A stretch of 64,000 nucleotides of DNA, from assembly GCF_004322775.1 (NCBI RefSeq), contig NZ_CP036403.1:3472001-3536000 (forward strand), read 5' to 3'. The DNA is from Ornithinimicrobium sufpigmenti. Lineage in GTDB: Bacteria; Actinomycetota; Actinomycetes; Actinomycetales; Dermatophilaceae. Numbering within the stretch: position 1 is the stretch's first letter; each line of letters starts with the position of its first letter. Under the pieces are notes generated by a model. It searched no databases. It had not been told where the DNA came from and was given only the letters and a program-made list of their open reading frames with translations. Shown in pieces: positions 55,691 through 64,000 of the stretch. The position numbers and the translations under genes were made by a program.

Positions 55691-57013
55691 ATGGAACCAA
55701 CCACCGTGATCGTCTGGGCGGTCGTCGCCCTCTTAGTGCTGTTCGTCGTCGTGGCGATCGCCCGGGCGATCCGCATCGTCCCGCAGGCGACTGCCGTCAT
55801 CGTGGAGCGGCTGGGTAAGTACGACCGCACCCTCGACGCCGGCCTGCACTTCCTCGTCCCCTTCGTCGACCGTCCCCGCTCGGTGGTCGACCTGCGCGAG
55901 CAGGTCGTCAGCTTCCCGCCGCAGCCGGTGATCACCAGCGACAACCTGGTCGTCTCGATCGACACCGTCATCTACTTCCAGCCGACCGACCCCAAGGCGG
56001 CGACCTACGAGATCGCCAACTACATCCAGGGCATCGAGCAGCTGACCGTCACCACGCTGCGCAACGTCATCGGCTCCCTGGACCTGGAGCAGACGCTGAC
56101 CAGCCGCGACATGATCAACGGCCAGCTGCGTGGGGTCCTCGACGAGGCCACCGGCCGCTGGGGCATCCGCGTCAACCGCGTCGAGCTGAAGGCCATCGAC
56201 CCGCCGGCCTCCGTGCAGGACTCGATGGAGAAGCAGATGCGCGCCGAGCGTGACCGCCGCGCGACGATCCTGAACGCCGAGGGTGTCAAGCAGAGCCAGA
56301 TCCTCACCGCCGAGGGTGAGAAGCAGGCCCAGATCCTGCGCGCCGAGGGCACCGCCCAGTCGGCGATCCTGGAGTCCCAGGGTGAGGCCCGTGCGATCCT
56401 GCAGGTCTTCGACGCCATCCACAAGGGCAACCCGGACAGCAAGCTGCTGGCCTACCAGTACCTGCAGATGCTGCCCGAGATCGCCAAGGGCGACTCCAAC
56501 CAGATGTGGGTCGTGCCCACCGAGCTCACCGCCGCACTCTCCGGCATCGGGAACGCGCTGGGTGGCGGGAGCGGCTCCGGCAGCGGCGCCAACCTGGACG
56601 GCCCGTCGGCCGGTCTGCGCGCGGACTCCGGCTACTCCGGCCTGGACGACCTGGACACCCCTATGCTCGAGGACCCCAAGGAGGCGCTGCGCCGCGCCCG
56701 CGAGGAGGCCGACCACGCCTCCCGTGACGCGGAGGGTGCCACCAAGCAGCGCTCCGGCAAGGAGGCCGAGGCCGCCGTGGCCGAGGCAGCCCGCAAGGCC
56801 AAGGCCGCGCAGCAGCAGCGAGCCGAGGCCGACCAGGACCAGGCCCGCGAGCTGGGGCAGATGCCGCAGCAGGAGCAGGTCGTCCCCGACCTGCCCGAGC
56901 AGGGTCAGTCCGAGGCGGCGCCGCCCCAGACCGCGCACCGCGACCAGCCGGGCGCGACCTCGTGGGAGCGTCCCGCGGGCGAGCGCAAGCCCTGGGACCA
57001 GAGCCAGGGCTGA
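55691..57013 (+). CDS. SPFH/stomatin-family protein
   Basis: A 440-residue protein with an N-terminal membrane anchor (about 5-27), then an SPFH domain: VPQATAVIVERLGKYDRTLD, FLVPFVDRPRSVVDLREQVV and RNVIGSLDLEQTLTSRDMIN, followed by a helix with repeated AEGxKQ/AEGEKQ heptads, and a long disordered Gln/Glu/Ala-rich tail (residues 300-440). Flotillin- and stomatin-like proteins form oligomeric cages in the membrane. It is coupled with nfeD as a conserved pair. Confidence 0.93.
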   Translation: MEPTTVIVWAVVALLVLFVVVAIARAIRIVPQATAVIVERLGKYDRTLDAGLHFLVPFVDRPRSVVDLREQVVSFPPQPVITSDNLVVSIDTVIYFQPTDPKAATYEIANYIQGIEQLTVTTLRNVIGSLDLEQTLTSRDMINGQLRGVLDEATGRWGIRVNRVELKAIDPPASVQDSMEKQMRAERDRRATILNAEGVKQSQILTAEGEKQAQILRAEGTAQSAILESQGEARAILQVFDAIHKGNPDSKLLAYQYLQMLPEIAKGDSNQMWVVPTELTAALSGIGNALGGGSGSGSGANLDGPSAGLRADSGYSGLDDLDTPMLEDPKEALRRAREEADHASRDAEGATKQRSGKEAEAAVAEAARKAKAAQQQRAEADQDQARELGQMPQQEQVVPDLPEQGQSEAAPPQTAHRDQPGATSWERPAGERKPWDQSQG

Positions 57014-57037
57014 CCCCACCCGCACAGCATCACCCCT

Positions 57038-57073
57038 GACGGGGCCGTGACCTGCACAGGTCGCGGCCCCGTC
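57038..57073 (+). terminator. Terminator after the SPFH gene
   Basis: GACGGGGCCG-T-GACCTG pairs with CAGGTC-G-CGGCCCCGTC, a 16-bp stem with one bulge and a short loop. Confidence 0.85.
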
Positions 57074-57176
57074 CGTGTCCCCCGGAGCTCAGCGGCGCCG
57101 GGCAGGGACGTGCCAGGGGGACGCCGCATACCCCCCTCGGTTGTGCGGCACCGCGCCCCACGTCAGAGTGGGGGGT

Positions 57177-58859
57177 ATGCGGATCACCGACACCAGCGAC
57201 CTGTGGTGGAAGAGCGCCGTCGTCTACTGCCTCGACATCGAGACCTTCCTGGACGCCAACGGCGACGGGATCGGGGACATCGAGGGCCTGGCGCAGCGCA
57301 TCGACTACCTGGCCGAGCTCGGGATCAGCTGCCTGTGGCTGATGCCCTTCTTCCCCAGCCCGGACCGGGACGACGGCTACGACATCAAGGACTACCTGGG
57401 CGTCGACGAACGCCTCGGTGACCTGGGCCGGGTCGTGGAGCTGCTCCGGCTGGCGCACGACCGGGGCATCCGGGTCGTGGCCGACCTGGTCGTCAACCAC
57501 ACCAGCGACCAGCACCCGTGGTTCAAGGCCTCCCGGCGCGAGGCCGACCCGGCGAAGAACCCCTACCGCGACTACTACATCTGGCGCTCCGAGGAGCCGG
57601 GCGACACCTCCGACCAGGTGGTCTTCCCCGACAAGGAGGACTCGATCTGGACCAAGGACGAGGGGACCGGCGAGTGGTACCTGCACCACTTCTACCGCCA
57701 TCAGCCGGACCTCAACCTGGACAATCCCAGGGTCGTCGACGAGCTGCTGCGCGCCGTCGGTTTCTGGCTCGAGCTGGGCTTCGACGGCTTCCGCGTCGAC
57801 GGCGTGCCCTTCTTCGGACAGCAGGGGGGCAAGGAGGGCCCGGACCAGGTGGTCGACCCGCACGCCTTCACCCGCAAGCTGCGCGGCTTTCTCAACCGCC
57901 GCAAGGGTGACGCGGTGCTGCTCGGGGAGGTCAACCTGCCGTACGAGGAGCAGCTCGCCTTCTTCGGCGGCGCGTCGGCCGACGAGCTGCACATGCAGTT
58001 CGACTTCATCGGGATGCAGGCGACCTACCTGTCGCTGGCCCGGGCCGATGCCCGGCCGCTGGTCACGGCCCTGCAGGAGCGCCCGACGCTGCACCACTCC
58101 AACCAGTGGGCCACCTTCCTGCGCAACCACGACGAGCTGACCCTGGACAAGCTCTCCGACGAGGAGCTCCAGGAGGTCTTCGCCGCCTTCGGCCCGGAGG
58201 AGGAGATGCAGGTCTACGGGCGCGGCCTGAAACGTCGCCTGCCGCCGATGCTCCAGGGCGACCCGCGCCGGGTCCGGATGGCCTACTCGCTCCTGTTCTC
58301 GCTGCCGGGCACGCCGACCCTCTACTTCGGCGAGGAGATCGGGATGGGCGAGGACCTCGATGCCGAGGGCCGGATGGCGGTCCGCACCCCGATGCAGTGG
58401 AGTGCCACCAAGAACGGCGGCTTCTCCTCCGCTCCCCCGTCCCGGTTGGTCCAACGCGTCGTGCCGGACGGCTTCGGTCCCGAGCACGTCAACGTCAAGG
58501 ACCAGCTGCACGACCCCGACTCGCTGCTGTCCTGGATGCGCCGGCTGATCGAGATCCGGCGGGCCTGCCCCGAGCTGGGTTGGGGTGAGCTGTCCATCCT
58601 CGAGCACGACGCCGGGCACGGGGTGCTCGCCCACCGGCTCTCGCTCGACGAGAGCGCCGTCGTGGCGCTGCACAACCTGCACCCGGACCCGGTCACGGTG
58701 ACCGTGCCGGTAGAGGGCTTCGGTGCCGAGCCACGGGTCGTGGACCTGTTGACCCACGAGGTCGTCGACGCCGAGGGTGCCCGCGCCCGGTCCTCGCTGG
58801 AGGGCTACGGGCTGCGCTGGCTCCGCGTCCGGGCCGCCGGTGACCTGGCTGTGCCGTGA
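57177..58859 (+). CDS. GH13 family alpha-glucan enzyme (TreS-like)
   Basis: A 560-residue glycoside hydrolase: DANGDGIGDIEGLAQRIDYL and WLMPFFPSPDRDDGYDIKDY at the start, VADLVVNHTSDQHPWF (region I), GFDGFRVDGVPFF (catalytic Asp), VLLGEVNLPY (acid/base Glu) and FLRNHDEL (third Asp). RTPMQWSATKNGGFSSA resembles trehalose synthase, which converts maltose to trehalose, but other GH13 activities are possible. CAGAGT with a seven-base spacer precedes ATG 57177. The LLM flavoprotein gene follows. Confidence 0.88.
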   Translation: MRITDTSDLWWKSAVVYCLDIETFLDANGDGIGDIEGLAQRIDYLAELGISCLWLMPFFPSPDRDDGYDIKDYLGVDERLGDLGRVVELLRLAHDRGIRVVADLVVNHTSDQHPWFKASRREADPAKNPYRDYYIWRSEEPGDTSDQVVFPDKEDSIWTKDEGTGEWYLHHFYRHQPDLNLDNPRVVDELLRAVGFWLELGFDGFRVDGVPFFGQQGGKEGPDQVVDPHAFTRKLRGFLNRRKGDAVLLGEVNLPYEEQLAFFGGASADELHMQFDFIGMQATYLSLARADARPLVTALQERPTLHHSNQWATFLRNHDELTLDKLSDEELQEVFAAFGPEEEMQVYGRGLKRRLPPMLQGDPRRVRMAYSLLFSLPGTPTLYFGEEIGMGEDLDAEGRMAVRTPMQWSATKNGGFSSAPPSRLVQRVVPDGFGPEHVNVKDQLHDPDSLLSWMRRLIEIRRACPELGWGELSILEHDAGHGVLAHRLSLDESAVVALHNLHPDPVTVTVPVEGFGAEPRVVDLLTHEVVDAEGARARSSLEGYGLRWLRVRAAGDLAVP

Positions 58860-58984
58860 GCGACCCCTCCTGGTCGACAGATCTTGCACCCCAGGCCCGC
58901 GTCACCCCACATCCCGGACCACGCGTACTCCGCACCTGTCCCGCATAACCCGCACCCCATACCCCGAATGAACAGGAGCGTGAC

Positions 58985-59965
58985 ATGACCCGGATCGGCT
59001 TCCACGCCTCGCACGAGCAGATCTCGCCCCGCCAGCTGCTCGCCGACGTCCAGCACGCGGAGCGCGCCGGCTTCCAGATGGCCATGTGCTCCGATCACCT
59101 CGCCCCGTGGAGCGAGCGGCAGGGACACTCCGGCTACACCTGGTCCTGGCTCGGTGCGGCCCTGGCCACCACCGACCTGGAGCTGGGGTGCGTCAGCGCC
59201 CCGGGGCAGCGCTACCACCCGGTGGTGCACGCCCAGCGGATCGCCACCCTGGGTCAGATGTTCCCCGGCCGGTTCTGGGTGGCGCTGGGCAGCGGGCAGA
59301 ACATGAACGAGCACGTCACCGGCGACCTCTGGCCACGCAAGGAGGTGCGCAGTCAGCGACTGGACGAGTGCGTCGACGTGATCCGGCGGCTGCTGGCCGG
59401 GGAGACCGTCTCCCACGACGGCCTCGTCCGCGTGCACGAGGCCCAGATCTGGGAACGCGCCGACCCCGTGCCCCCGCTGCTCGCCCCGGCGATCACGGTC
59501 GAGTCCGCCAGCCGCGTCGCCGCCTGGGCCGAGGGGTTGATCACCCTCAACCAGCCGATCGAGGTGCTGCGCGACCTGCTCGCCGCCTACCGCGACGCCG
59601 GCGGCACCGGGCCGGCCGCCCTCCAGGTGCACCTGTCCTGGGCACGGACCGAGGAGGAGGCCGAGCGGATCGCCCACGACCAGTGGCGCAGCAACGTCTT
59701 CGACGAGCCCGTCGACTCCGACACCGCCCAGCCGGCCGCCTTCGACATCATGTCCGAGCACGTCGGCACCGGTGCGGTGCGCGAGGCCGTCAGGGTCTCG
59801 GCCGACCTGGCGCAGCACGTCGAGTGGCTGCAGGAGTATGCCGAGCTGGGCTTCGACGACCTCTACCTGCACTTCGTGGGTCAGGAGCAGGAGGAGTTCA
59901 TCGACGTCTTCGCCGAGCACGTGCTCCCGCAGGTCCTGCCGGGGTCGGGCGCAGGGGCCGGCTGA
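58985..59965 (+). CDS. LLM-class flavin oxidoreductase
   Basis: A 326-residue luciferase-like monooxygenase-family protein: FHASHEQISPRQLLADVQHA, MCSDHLAPWSERQGHSGYTW, ALGSGQNMNEHVTG and RSQRLDECVDVIRRLLAGE. The pattern resembles TIGR03885-type members that bind FMN rather than F420. AACAGGAGCG precedes ATG 58985. It lies downstream of the GH13 gene, a pairing that suggests a joint function in sugar metabolism, though the reaction is unknown. Confidence 0.85.
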   Translation: MTRIGFHASHEQISPRQLLADVQHAERAGFQMAMCSDHLAPWSERQGHSGYTWSWLGAALATTDLELGCVSAPGQRYHPVVHAQRIATLGQMFPGRFWVALGSGQNMNEHVTGDLWPRKEVRSQRLDECVDVIRRLLAGETVSHDGLVRVHEAQIWERADPVPPLLAPAITVESASRVAAWAEGLITLNQPIEVLRDLLAAYRDAGGTGPAALQVHLSWARTEEEAERIAHDQWRSNVFDEPVDSDTAQPAAFDIMSEHVGTGAVREAVRVSADLAQHVEWLQEYAELGFDDLYLHFVGQEQEEFIDVFAEHVLPQVLPGSGAGAG

Positions 59966-60011
59966 GGGCACTGGCGCTGGACTCGTCGTCTGCTGCGGGG
60001 TCTGCACTCGT

Positions 60012-60069
60012 CGAATGCTGCGGCTGTGCATGCCAGAACCGGCGATGGCGGGCATGCCCGCAGCATTCG
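60012..60069. terminator. Bidirectional terminator-like hairpin
   Basis: CGAATGCTGCGG (60012-60023) pairs with CCGCAGCATTCG (60058-60069); inside, GCATGCC and GGCATGC can extend the structure. It lies between the convergent LLM and DinB-like genes, so it may end both transcripts. Confidence 0.7.
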
Positions 60070-60091
60070 GTGACCGGAGACGGCCAGGGTG

Positions 60092-60703
60092 TCAGCGGCC
60101 CCAGCGCGGGTCGCGACCGGTGAGGGCCACCACCTCGTCGAGCGGCTCGGTGTTGCCCTCCGGCACCGGCACCGCGCGGCCGAAGATGCCCGGCCAGCCC
60201 TCTCCGCCCTCCAGCCGGGGACGCTCGTAGTCCAGCGCCTCCTGCACCGCCGCCGGGGCGGGGTCGTAGGGCAGGCCGGCGCCCCGCGCGAGGTCCCAGC
60301 CGTGCACGACGAGGTCCACGACCATCTGCTGGGCGTACTCGTGCCGGGTCACCGGCCCGAAGGACATCTGGATCTGCACCGTCTCGTCATCCACCTGCGC
60401 CCACGCCAGCAGCGAGCGCGTGATGGCGTCCTCCCACGCCGCGGGCGGGTCGGAGCCCAGGACGTCCCCGTCGTAGTCGTCCCCGACCTCGGCCAAGGTC
60501 TCGCCAGCCAGGAGCCGGGGGACCCAGAGGTGCTCGGCGGTCAGGTGGTTGAGCAGGGTGCGCAGGTCCCAGTCCGCGCACGGTGTCGGGCGACGCCATA
60601 CCGGATCACCAGCGTCGGACGGCAGCAGCCGCACCACGTCGCTCACCCCGGCAGCCGCCGCGCCCAGCACCTGCCGGGCCATCGACGAGGTCAGATCGGC
60701 CAT
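60092..60703 (-). CDS. TIGR03086/maleylpyruvate-isomerase-type metal-binding protein
   Basis: A 203-residue DinB-like four-helix protein: RPTPCADWDLRTLLNHLTAE gives the first His, FGPVTRHEYAQQMVVDLVVH the others (VVHGWDLARG). The family probably uses mycothiol as cofactor for isomerase or transferase reactions. CAGGGT with a seven-base spacer precedes ATG 60703. Confidence 0.88.
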   Translation of the reverse strand: MADLTSSMARQVLGAAAAGVSDVVRLLPSDAGDPVWRRPTPCADWDLRTLLNHLTAEHLWVPRLLAGETLAEVGDDYDGDVLGSDPPAAWEDAITRSLLAWAQVDDETVQIQMSFGPVTRHEYAQQMVVDLVVHGWDLARGAGLPYDPAPAAVQEALDYERPRLEGGEGWPGIFGRAVPVPEGNTEPLDEVVALTGRDPRWGR

Positions 60704-60834
60704 GCCTGCCACCCTGCCACGGGAGCGCGGGACGGGGCTACCTGTGCTGCAGCGCCCGGGACCTCCGAGGAGCTGCTGGGTCCCCCCCGCCGCAGGCCGC
60801 TGAGGCCCCGAGGACGAGACCGGCGGCCGGCCCG

Positions 60835-61485
60835 TCAGCCGGGCTGGCCGGGCGGCAGATCCACCCAGCGGGTGCCGACCCGCTCCACGGACCCCGCTCC
60901 GGACGTCAGCCGGGCGACCTCGCCGCGCACCTGGTCGACCCGCTCGGCCGGGACCCCGACCTGGAGGACGACGTCCCCGGCACCCCACCGCACGTCGAGG
61001 ACCTGGACGTCCTGGGCCCGCAGGTCGTGCTCCAGCCGACCGGTCAGGTCCGGTGTCGTCTGCACCTGCAGCACCTGCAGCTGCTGGCGCACGAGGATCG
61101 TGGCCCGGTCCACCGCCTCCCGGACCGCGCCGCCGTAGGCCCGGACCAGCCCACCCGTGCCGAGCAGCGTGCCGCCGAACCAGCGGGTCACCACGGCGAC
61201 CACGTCGGTCAGCCCGGCGCCGGTGAGCACCTCGAGCATCGGCATACCGGCGGTGCCGTCCGGCTCACCGTCGTCGTTGCTGCGCACGGTCGCCCCTCCC
61301 GGCCCCAGGACGAACGCCGAGCAGTGGTGGCGAGCGTCCCAGTGCGTGCTCCGTGCCTCCTCGACCACCGCACGCGCAGCCGTCTCGTCGTCCACCCGCC
61401 GCAGCCAGCACTCGAAGACCGATCGCTTCTCCTCCAGGCTGACCACGACCGGCGCCGCCACCGTGCGCAGGGTCGTCGGCTCCAC
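60835..61485 (-). CDS. YigZ/IMPACT-family protein
   Basis: A 216-residue protein with the IMPACT N-terminal fold: DARHHCSAFVLGPGGATVRS, SNDDGEPDGTAGMPMLEVLT and VVTRWFGGTLLGTGGLVRAY; a ferredoxin-like domain (UPF0029) follows. YigZ relatives interact with ribosome/translation factors, role uncertain. GTG 61485 is preceded by TACCCT and a six-base spacer, in line with leaderless initiation, and is divergent from the CopC gene. Confidence 0.9.
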   Translation of the reverse strand: MEPTTLRTVAAPVVVSLEEKRSVFECWLRRVDDETAARAVVEEARSTHWDARHHCSAFVLGPGGATVRSNDDGEPDGTAGMPMLEVLTGAGLTDVVAVVTRWFGGTLLGTGGLVRAYGGAVREAVDRATILVRQQLQVLQVQTTPDLTGRLEHDLRAQDVQVLDVRWGAGDVVLQVGVPAERVDQVRGEVARLTSGAGSVERVGTRWVDLPPGQPG

Positions 61486-61491
61486 CCCCGC

Positions 61492-61520
61492 AGGGTATGC
61501 CGTCCCTCTGCTCCTAGACT
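61492..61520. promoter_or_regulatory. Divergent -10 boxes between yigZ and copC
   Basis: TACCCT on the minus strand (61497-61492) lies six bases before GTG 61485, and TAGACT on the plus strand (61515-61520) lies seven bases before ATG 61528. Both look like -10 boxes for leaderless messages, placed back to back in a 42-bp gap. Confidence 0.6.
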
Positions 61521-61527
61521 GGCAGGC

Positions 61528-62202
61528 ATGGTCCGCCTGCTGAAGTCCATCGTCGTCGGTCTTCTCGCCGCCCTGGTGGTGCTGCTCCCCGGAGGGGTCG
61601 CGCTGGCCCATGACGAGCTGCTCTCCACCGACCCGGAGGACGGGGCCACGGTCCAGGAGGCACCCGAGGAGCTGGTCCTGACCTTCAGCGGGCAGATCGC
61701 ACAGGTGGGTGCACAGCTGCAGATCACCGATGCCGACGGCACCGACGTCGCGGACGGCGACCCCGTGGTCGAGGGGACCGATCTGGTCCAGGCGCTGTCC
61801 GACGTCGGCTCCGGTGACTACGAGGTGATCTGGCGGGTGACCAGCTCCGACGGCCACCCGATCTCCGGCACCTTCGGCTTCACCGTCGAGGCGGCGGAGG
61901 AGACCGAGGAGCCGGCCGAGGGCACGACGGACCCGGCCACGGACGAGGCCACGGAGGACGCGACCGACGAGACCACGGACGGCGCAGCGGTCGAAGCCAC
62001 TCCGGACGCCACGGACGAGGCCACCGACGAGGTCACTGAAGACCCCACCGAGGACGCCACGGAGGTGGCGACCGACGACGCCGGCACTGTCGTCGCCGAG
62101 GACGACAACGGGATGCCCGCGTGGGTCTGGGTCGTGGTCGGCGTGGCCGTGCTGGCCCTCGTGGCGCTGCTGGCGCGTACCTGGAGCCGCGGCCGCAACT
62201 GA
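61528..62202 (+). CDS. CopC-domain copper-binding membrane protein
   Basis: A 224-residue protein with a signal peptide ending near GVALAHDELLSTDP; the mature N-terminal His and the DGHPISG histidine are the copper ligands of CopC. The beta-sandwich domain (residues about 28-125) is followed by an acidic Thr/Glu/Asp/Ala repeat region (about 125-190) and a C-terminal transmembrane helix, so it is anchored to the membrane. It likely binds copper outside the cell. ATG 61528. Confidence 0.9.
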   Translation: MVRLLKSIVVGLLAALVVLLPGGVALAHDELLSTDPEDGATVQEAPEELVLTFSGQIAQVGAQLQITDADGTDVADGDPVVEGTDLVQALSDVGSGDYEVIWRVTSSDGHPISGTFGFTVEAAEETEEPAEGTTDPATDEATEDATDETTDGAAVEATPDATDEATDEVTEDPTEDATEVATDDAGTVVAEDDNGMPAWVWVVVGVAVLALVALLARTWSRGRN

Positions 62203-62263
62203 CTGCGCCCCCCTTGTCGCCTGATGCGGGGTCGAGCCCGCGCACCCCTAGGGCCGATTCCGG

Positions 62264-62281
62264 ATGAGAGCCACGTCTCAT
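62264..62281. promoter_or_regulatory. Inverted repeat upstream of the DUF3073 gene
   Basis: ATGAGAGCCACGTCTCAT has ATGAGA and TCTCAT arms, 104 bp before the DUF3073 start. Nearby TAGCCT (62283-62288) could be a -10 box. Possible operator; weak evidence. Confidence 0.35.
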
Positions 62282-62384
62282 GTAGCCTAGGGCTCACGCA
62301 GATCACACACCCCGGGACGGCTCCGCGACCTGAGTTCCTCAGCCAGCGATGCCGAACCCGCAGACGACACAAGGGGGTCACGCC

Positions 62385-62627
62385 ATGGGGCGCGGCCGAG
62401 CCAAGGCAAAGCAGATCAAGGTCGCTCGGAAGTTGAAGTACTCAACTCCGGAGACCGACCTCACCGCACTCGAGCGCGAGCTTCGCGCGTCGCGAGGAGA
62501 GTCCAGCGAGAGCTACTCCTCCTCCGTCGAGGACGACACCGACGAGGACGACGACACGTACGCGTCCTATGACGCCGGTGACGACCAGGACGACTACGGG
62601 TCCTGGACCGGCAACGGCCACCGCTGA
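62385..62627 (+). CDS. DUF3073 protein
   Basis: An 80-residue protein: MGRGRAKAKQIKVARKLKYS is the conserved basic start of DUF3073, followed by a long acidic and Ser/Tyr-rich tail. DUF3073 is a small actinobacterial family of unknown function, usually near purM, as here. ATG 62385 follows AGGGGG. Confidence 0.9.
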   Translation: MGRGRAKAKQIKVARKLKYSTPETDLTALERELRASRGESSESYSSSVEDDTDEDDDTYASYDAGDDQDDYGSWTGNGHR

Positions 62628-62687
62628 GGTCCGTGGACGGTCGGGCCGTCCTGCGTGACGAGGACCACCTGACCCGGACGGAGAACG

Positions 62688-63209
62688 ATGGCGCGAGCTC
62701 GCCATGAGGCCTCGTGGACCCACGCGGAGGCAACGGTCAAGGGCAGCACCCAGGGCAACCGCCCCTGGGTGCTGATCCTGTGCGTGGCGCTCATCGTGGG
62801 TCTGGCGACCCTGGGCTACTCCCGGTTCTGGAACCTGCAGACCGTCAGCTACGAGCTGCGCGAGTGCGCCCAGCCACTGACGGACGAGTCCACCTGGGAG
62901 CAGGTCCAGGCCGCCGGGTGCGACCCCGTCGACCCCGGACAGACGAAGCTGTGGGTGACCAACGAGGGTGAGCAGATCGAGCCGGCCACGGTCGAGGGGT
63001 CGACGTTCAGCTTCGACATGATCCCCATCCACTCCCCCGCGCCCGGCCTGCGCGTCGAGCTGGACGGGGCGGCGCAGTCCATCGTCATCGCGGAGCCGGA
63101 GAACCAAAAGATCCGACGGCAGATGAACGGTGACCGGGCAGGCACCTCCTGGAGCGCGAACATCGGCTCCCGCGGCCCGCTGCACTACTGGGTCCTCGTC
63201 ACACCCTGA
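62688..63209 (+). CDS. Single-pass membrane protein, hypothetical
   Basis: A 173-residue protein: a basic start (HEASWTHAEATVKGS), one transmembrane helix (about 27-46, VLILCVALIVGLATLGY) and an extracytoplasmic domain with two Cys (ELRECAQPL, AAGCDPV) that may form a disulphide, followed by a DUF-like beta-rich end. No recognised family. It lies between DUF3073 and purM. Confidence 0.65.
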   Translation: MARARHEASWTHAEATVKGSTQGNRPWVLILCVALIVGLATLGYSRFWNLQTVSYELRECAQPLTDESTWEQVQAAGCDPVDPGQTKLWVTNEGEQIEPATVEGSTFSFDMIPIHSPAPGLRVELDGAAQSIVIAEPENQKIRRQMNGDRAGTSWSANIGSRGPLHYWVLVTP

Positions 63210-63274
63210 CTCGGGCCTCGTGACTGTCCCGACCAGGACACCCGCACCCTCGTCGGCGGACCTGCCCTGAGGCG

Positions 63275-64000
63275 TCAGGAGGCCGGGTAGGACCCGACCA
63301 TCTGCACGGCACCGCCGTCGACGCCCTTGGCCCCCTGGACCACCGGCGCGTCCGGCCGCGCTGCGTCCGGACCGGTCACGGAGCCCACCACCCAGGCCTC
63401 GATCCCGTGCCCGGCCAGCAGCTGGACCGCACGGTCCACGCCCTCGGGGGCGAGCACGGCGACGAAGCCGACCCCCATGTTGAGGGTCTGCTCCAGGTCG
63501 CCCAACGGCACCCGACCCAGCTCCTGCACCAGGCCGAAGACCGCCGGCGGCGTCCACGACCGCTCCACGGTCGCCAGCACGCCGACCGGCAGCACGCGGG
63601 CCAGGTTCGCCGCCAGGCCGCCGCCGGTGACGTGGGAGAGCGCGTGCAGGCCGAGGTCGGCGCGGACCACCTCGAGCAGCGGACGCGTGTAGATCCGGGT
63701 CGGCTCCAGGCACTCCTCCCCGAGGGTCCGCCCCAGCTCCTCGACGTGCCGGTCCCACTCCCAGCCGGCTGCTGCGAAGACCCGCCGCACCAGCGAGTAG
63801 CCGTTGGAGTGCAACCCCGAGGACGCGAGCGCCAGCACCACGTCGCCCTCCCGCACCCGGTGGGGGCCGAGCACCTCGTCCCGCTCCACGACACCGGTCG
63901 CGGCGCCGGCCACGTCATACTCGTCCGGGTCCAGCAGCCCGGGGTGCTCGGCGGTCTCCCCGCCCACGAGCGCGACCCCGGCCAGCTCGCAGCCGCGGGC
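63275..64000 (-). CDS. purM: Phosphoribosylformylglycinamidine cyclo-ligase (partial)
   Basis: The gene continues past the right edge; 242 codons of its C-terminal part are seen. GGETAEHPGLL, YDVAGAATGVVER, ALASSGLHSNGYSLVRRVF and HVTGGGLAANLARVLP are conserved AIR synthetase motifs, and MVGSYPAS is the end. It closes the imidazole ring in purine synthesis using ATP. DUF3073 upstream matches common actinobacterial gene order. Confidence 0.95.
   Translation of the reverse strand, partial: ARGCELAGVALVGGETAEHPGLLDPDEYDVAGAATGVVERDEVLGPHRVREGDVVLALASSGLHSNGYSLVRRVFAAAGWEWDRHVEELGRTLGEECLEPTRIYTRPLLEVVRADLGLHALSHVTGGGLAANLARVLPVGVLATVERSWTPPAVFGLVQELGRVPLGDLEQTLNMGVGFVAVLAPEGVDRAVQLLAGHGIEAWVVGSVTGPDAARPDAPVVQGAKGVDGGAVQMVGSYPAS

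Overview
The window is a piece of chromosome from a very GC-rich actinobacterium. Synteny and family content suggest Micrococcales, probably Intrasporangiaceae or Ornithinimicrobiaceae relatives such as Serinicoccus or Ornithinimicrobium; this is an inference and no 16S gene is present. Supporting signs are the GC content, frequent GTG starts, tight ATGA/TGATG gene overlaps, many starts preceded 6-7 nt by a -10-like hexamer (leaderless mRNA), DUF3073 next to purM, and SipW-type signal peptides.

Layout. 1-7111: cobalamin genes: a partial cobL on the minus strand, then an AdoCbl riboswitch and a tightly overlapping plus-strand operon (chelatase I/D-type ATPase, cobO, a cobB-cobC fusion, cobA). 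7112-12870: accessory DNA with small unrecognised ORFs, an ECF sigma factor and its membrane partner, a toxin-antitoxin pair, the same locus duplicated and decayed about 2 kb away, a tRNA-Lys 3' half beside a wrecked integrase (attachment-site scar), a mazEF pair and a short GNAT gene. 12871-18145: stress and redox genes (CurA-type reductase, haem-oxygenase-like iron enzyme plus CDGSH protein, DinB protein, lipoprotein) and a GAF histidine kinase. 18146-23439: a SipW/camelysin-type surface protein locus with its own two-component system. 23462-31295: MarR/YceI pair, aminodeoxychorismate synthase, pirin, NDH-2, GNAT and PHP genes. 31400-31740: tRNA-Glu, tRNA-Asp, tRNA-Phe and a terminator. 31884-35440: thioesterase, PCMT-like methyltransferase, a PhzE-like chorismate enzyme and the scar of a deleted furA-katG locus.

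35447-40990: branched-chain amino acid genes on the minus strand (ilvL leader peptide, attenuator, ilvB, ilvN, ilvC, ilvD). 41082-46368: PadR regulator, a seven-copy hairpin repeat array, lipoamide dehydrogenase, a MurJ-like flippase and an antisense-overlapping ATP-grasp gene. 46519-52071: PspC protein, a two-subunit sodium/solute symporter and a beta-propeller lipoprotein. 52436-54999: metY-metX. 55168-64000: NfeD/SPFH pair, GH13 enzyme with an LLM flavoprotein, a DinB-like protein, YigZ, CopC, DUF3073, a small membrane protein and partial purM.

The genes mostly form ordinary biosynthetic operons (B12, valine/isoleucine, methionine) with cis-regulation visible in the DNA: a riboswitch for B12 and a peptide attenuator for ilv. 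The less ordinary parts are the decayed integrative region at 9.4-12.4 kb, the SipW locus with two mutually exclusive hairpins between substrate and peptidase, the furA-katG deletion scar, the repeat array before lpdA, and the recurrent start-proximal -10 hexamers.
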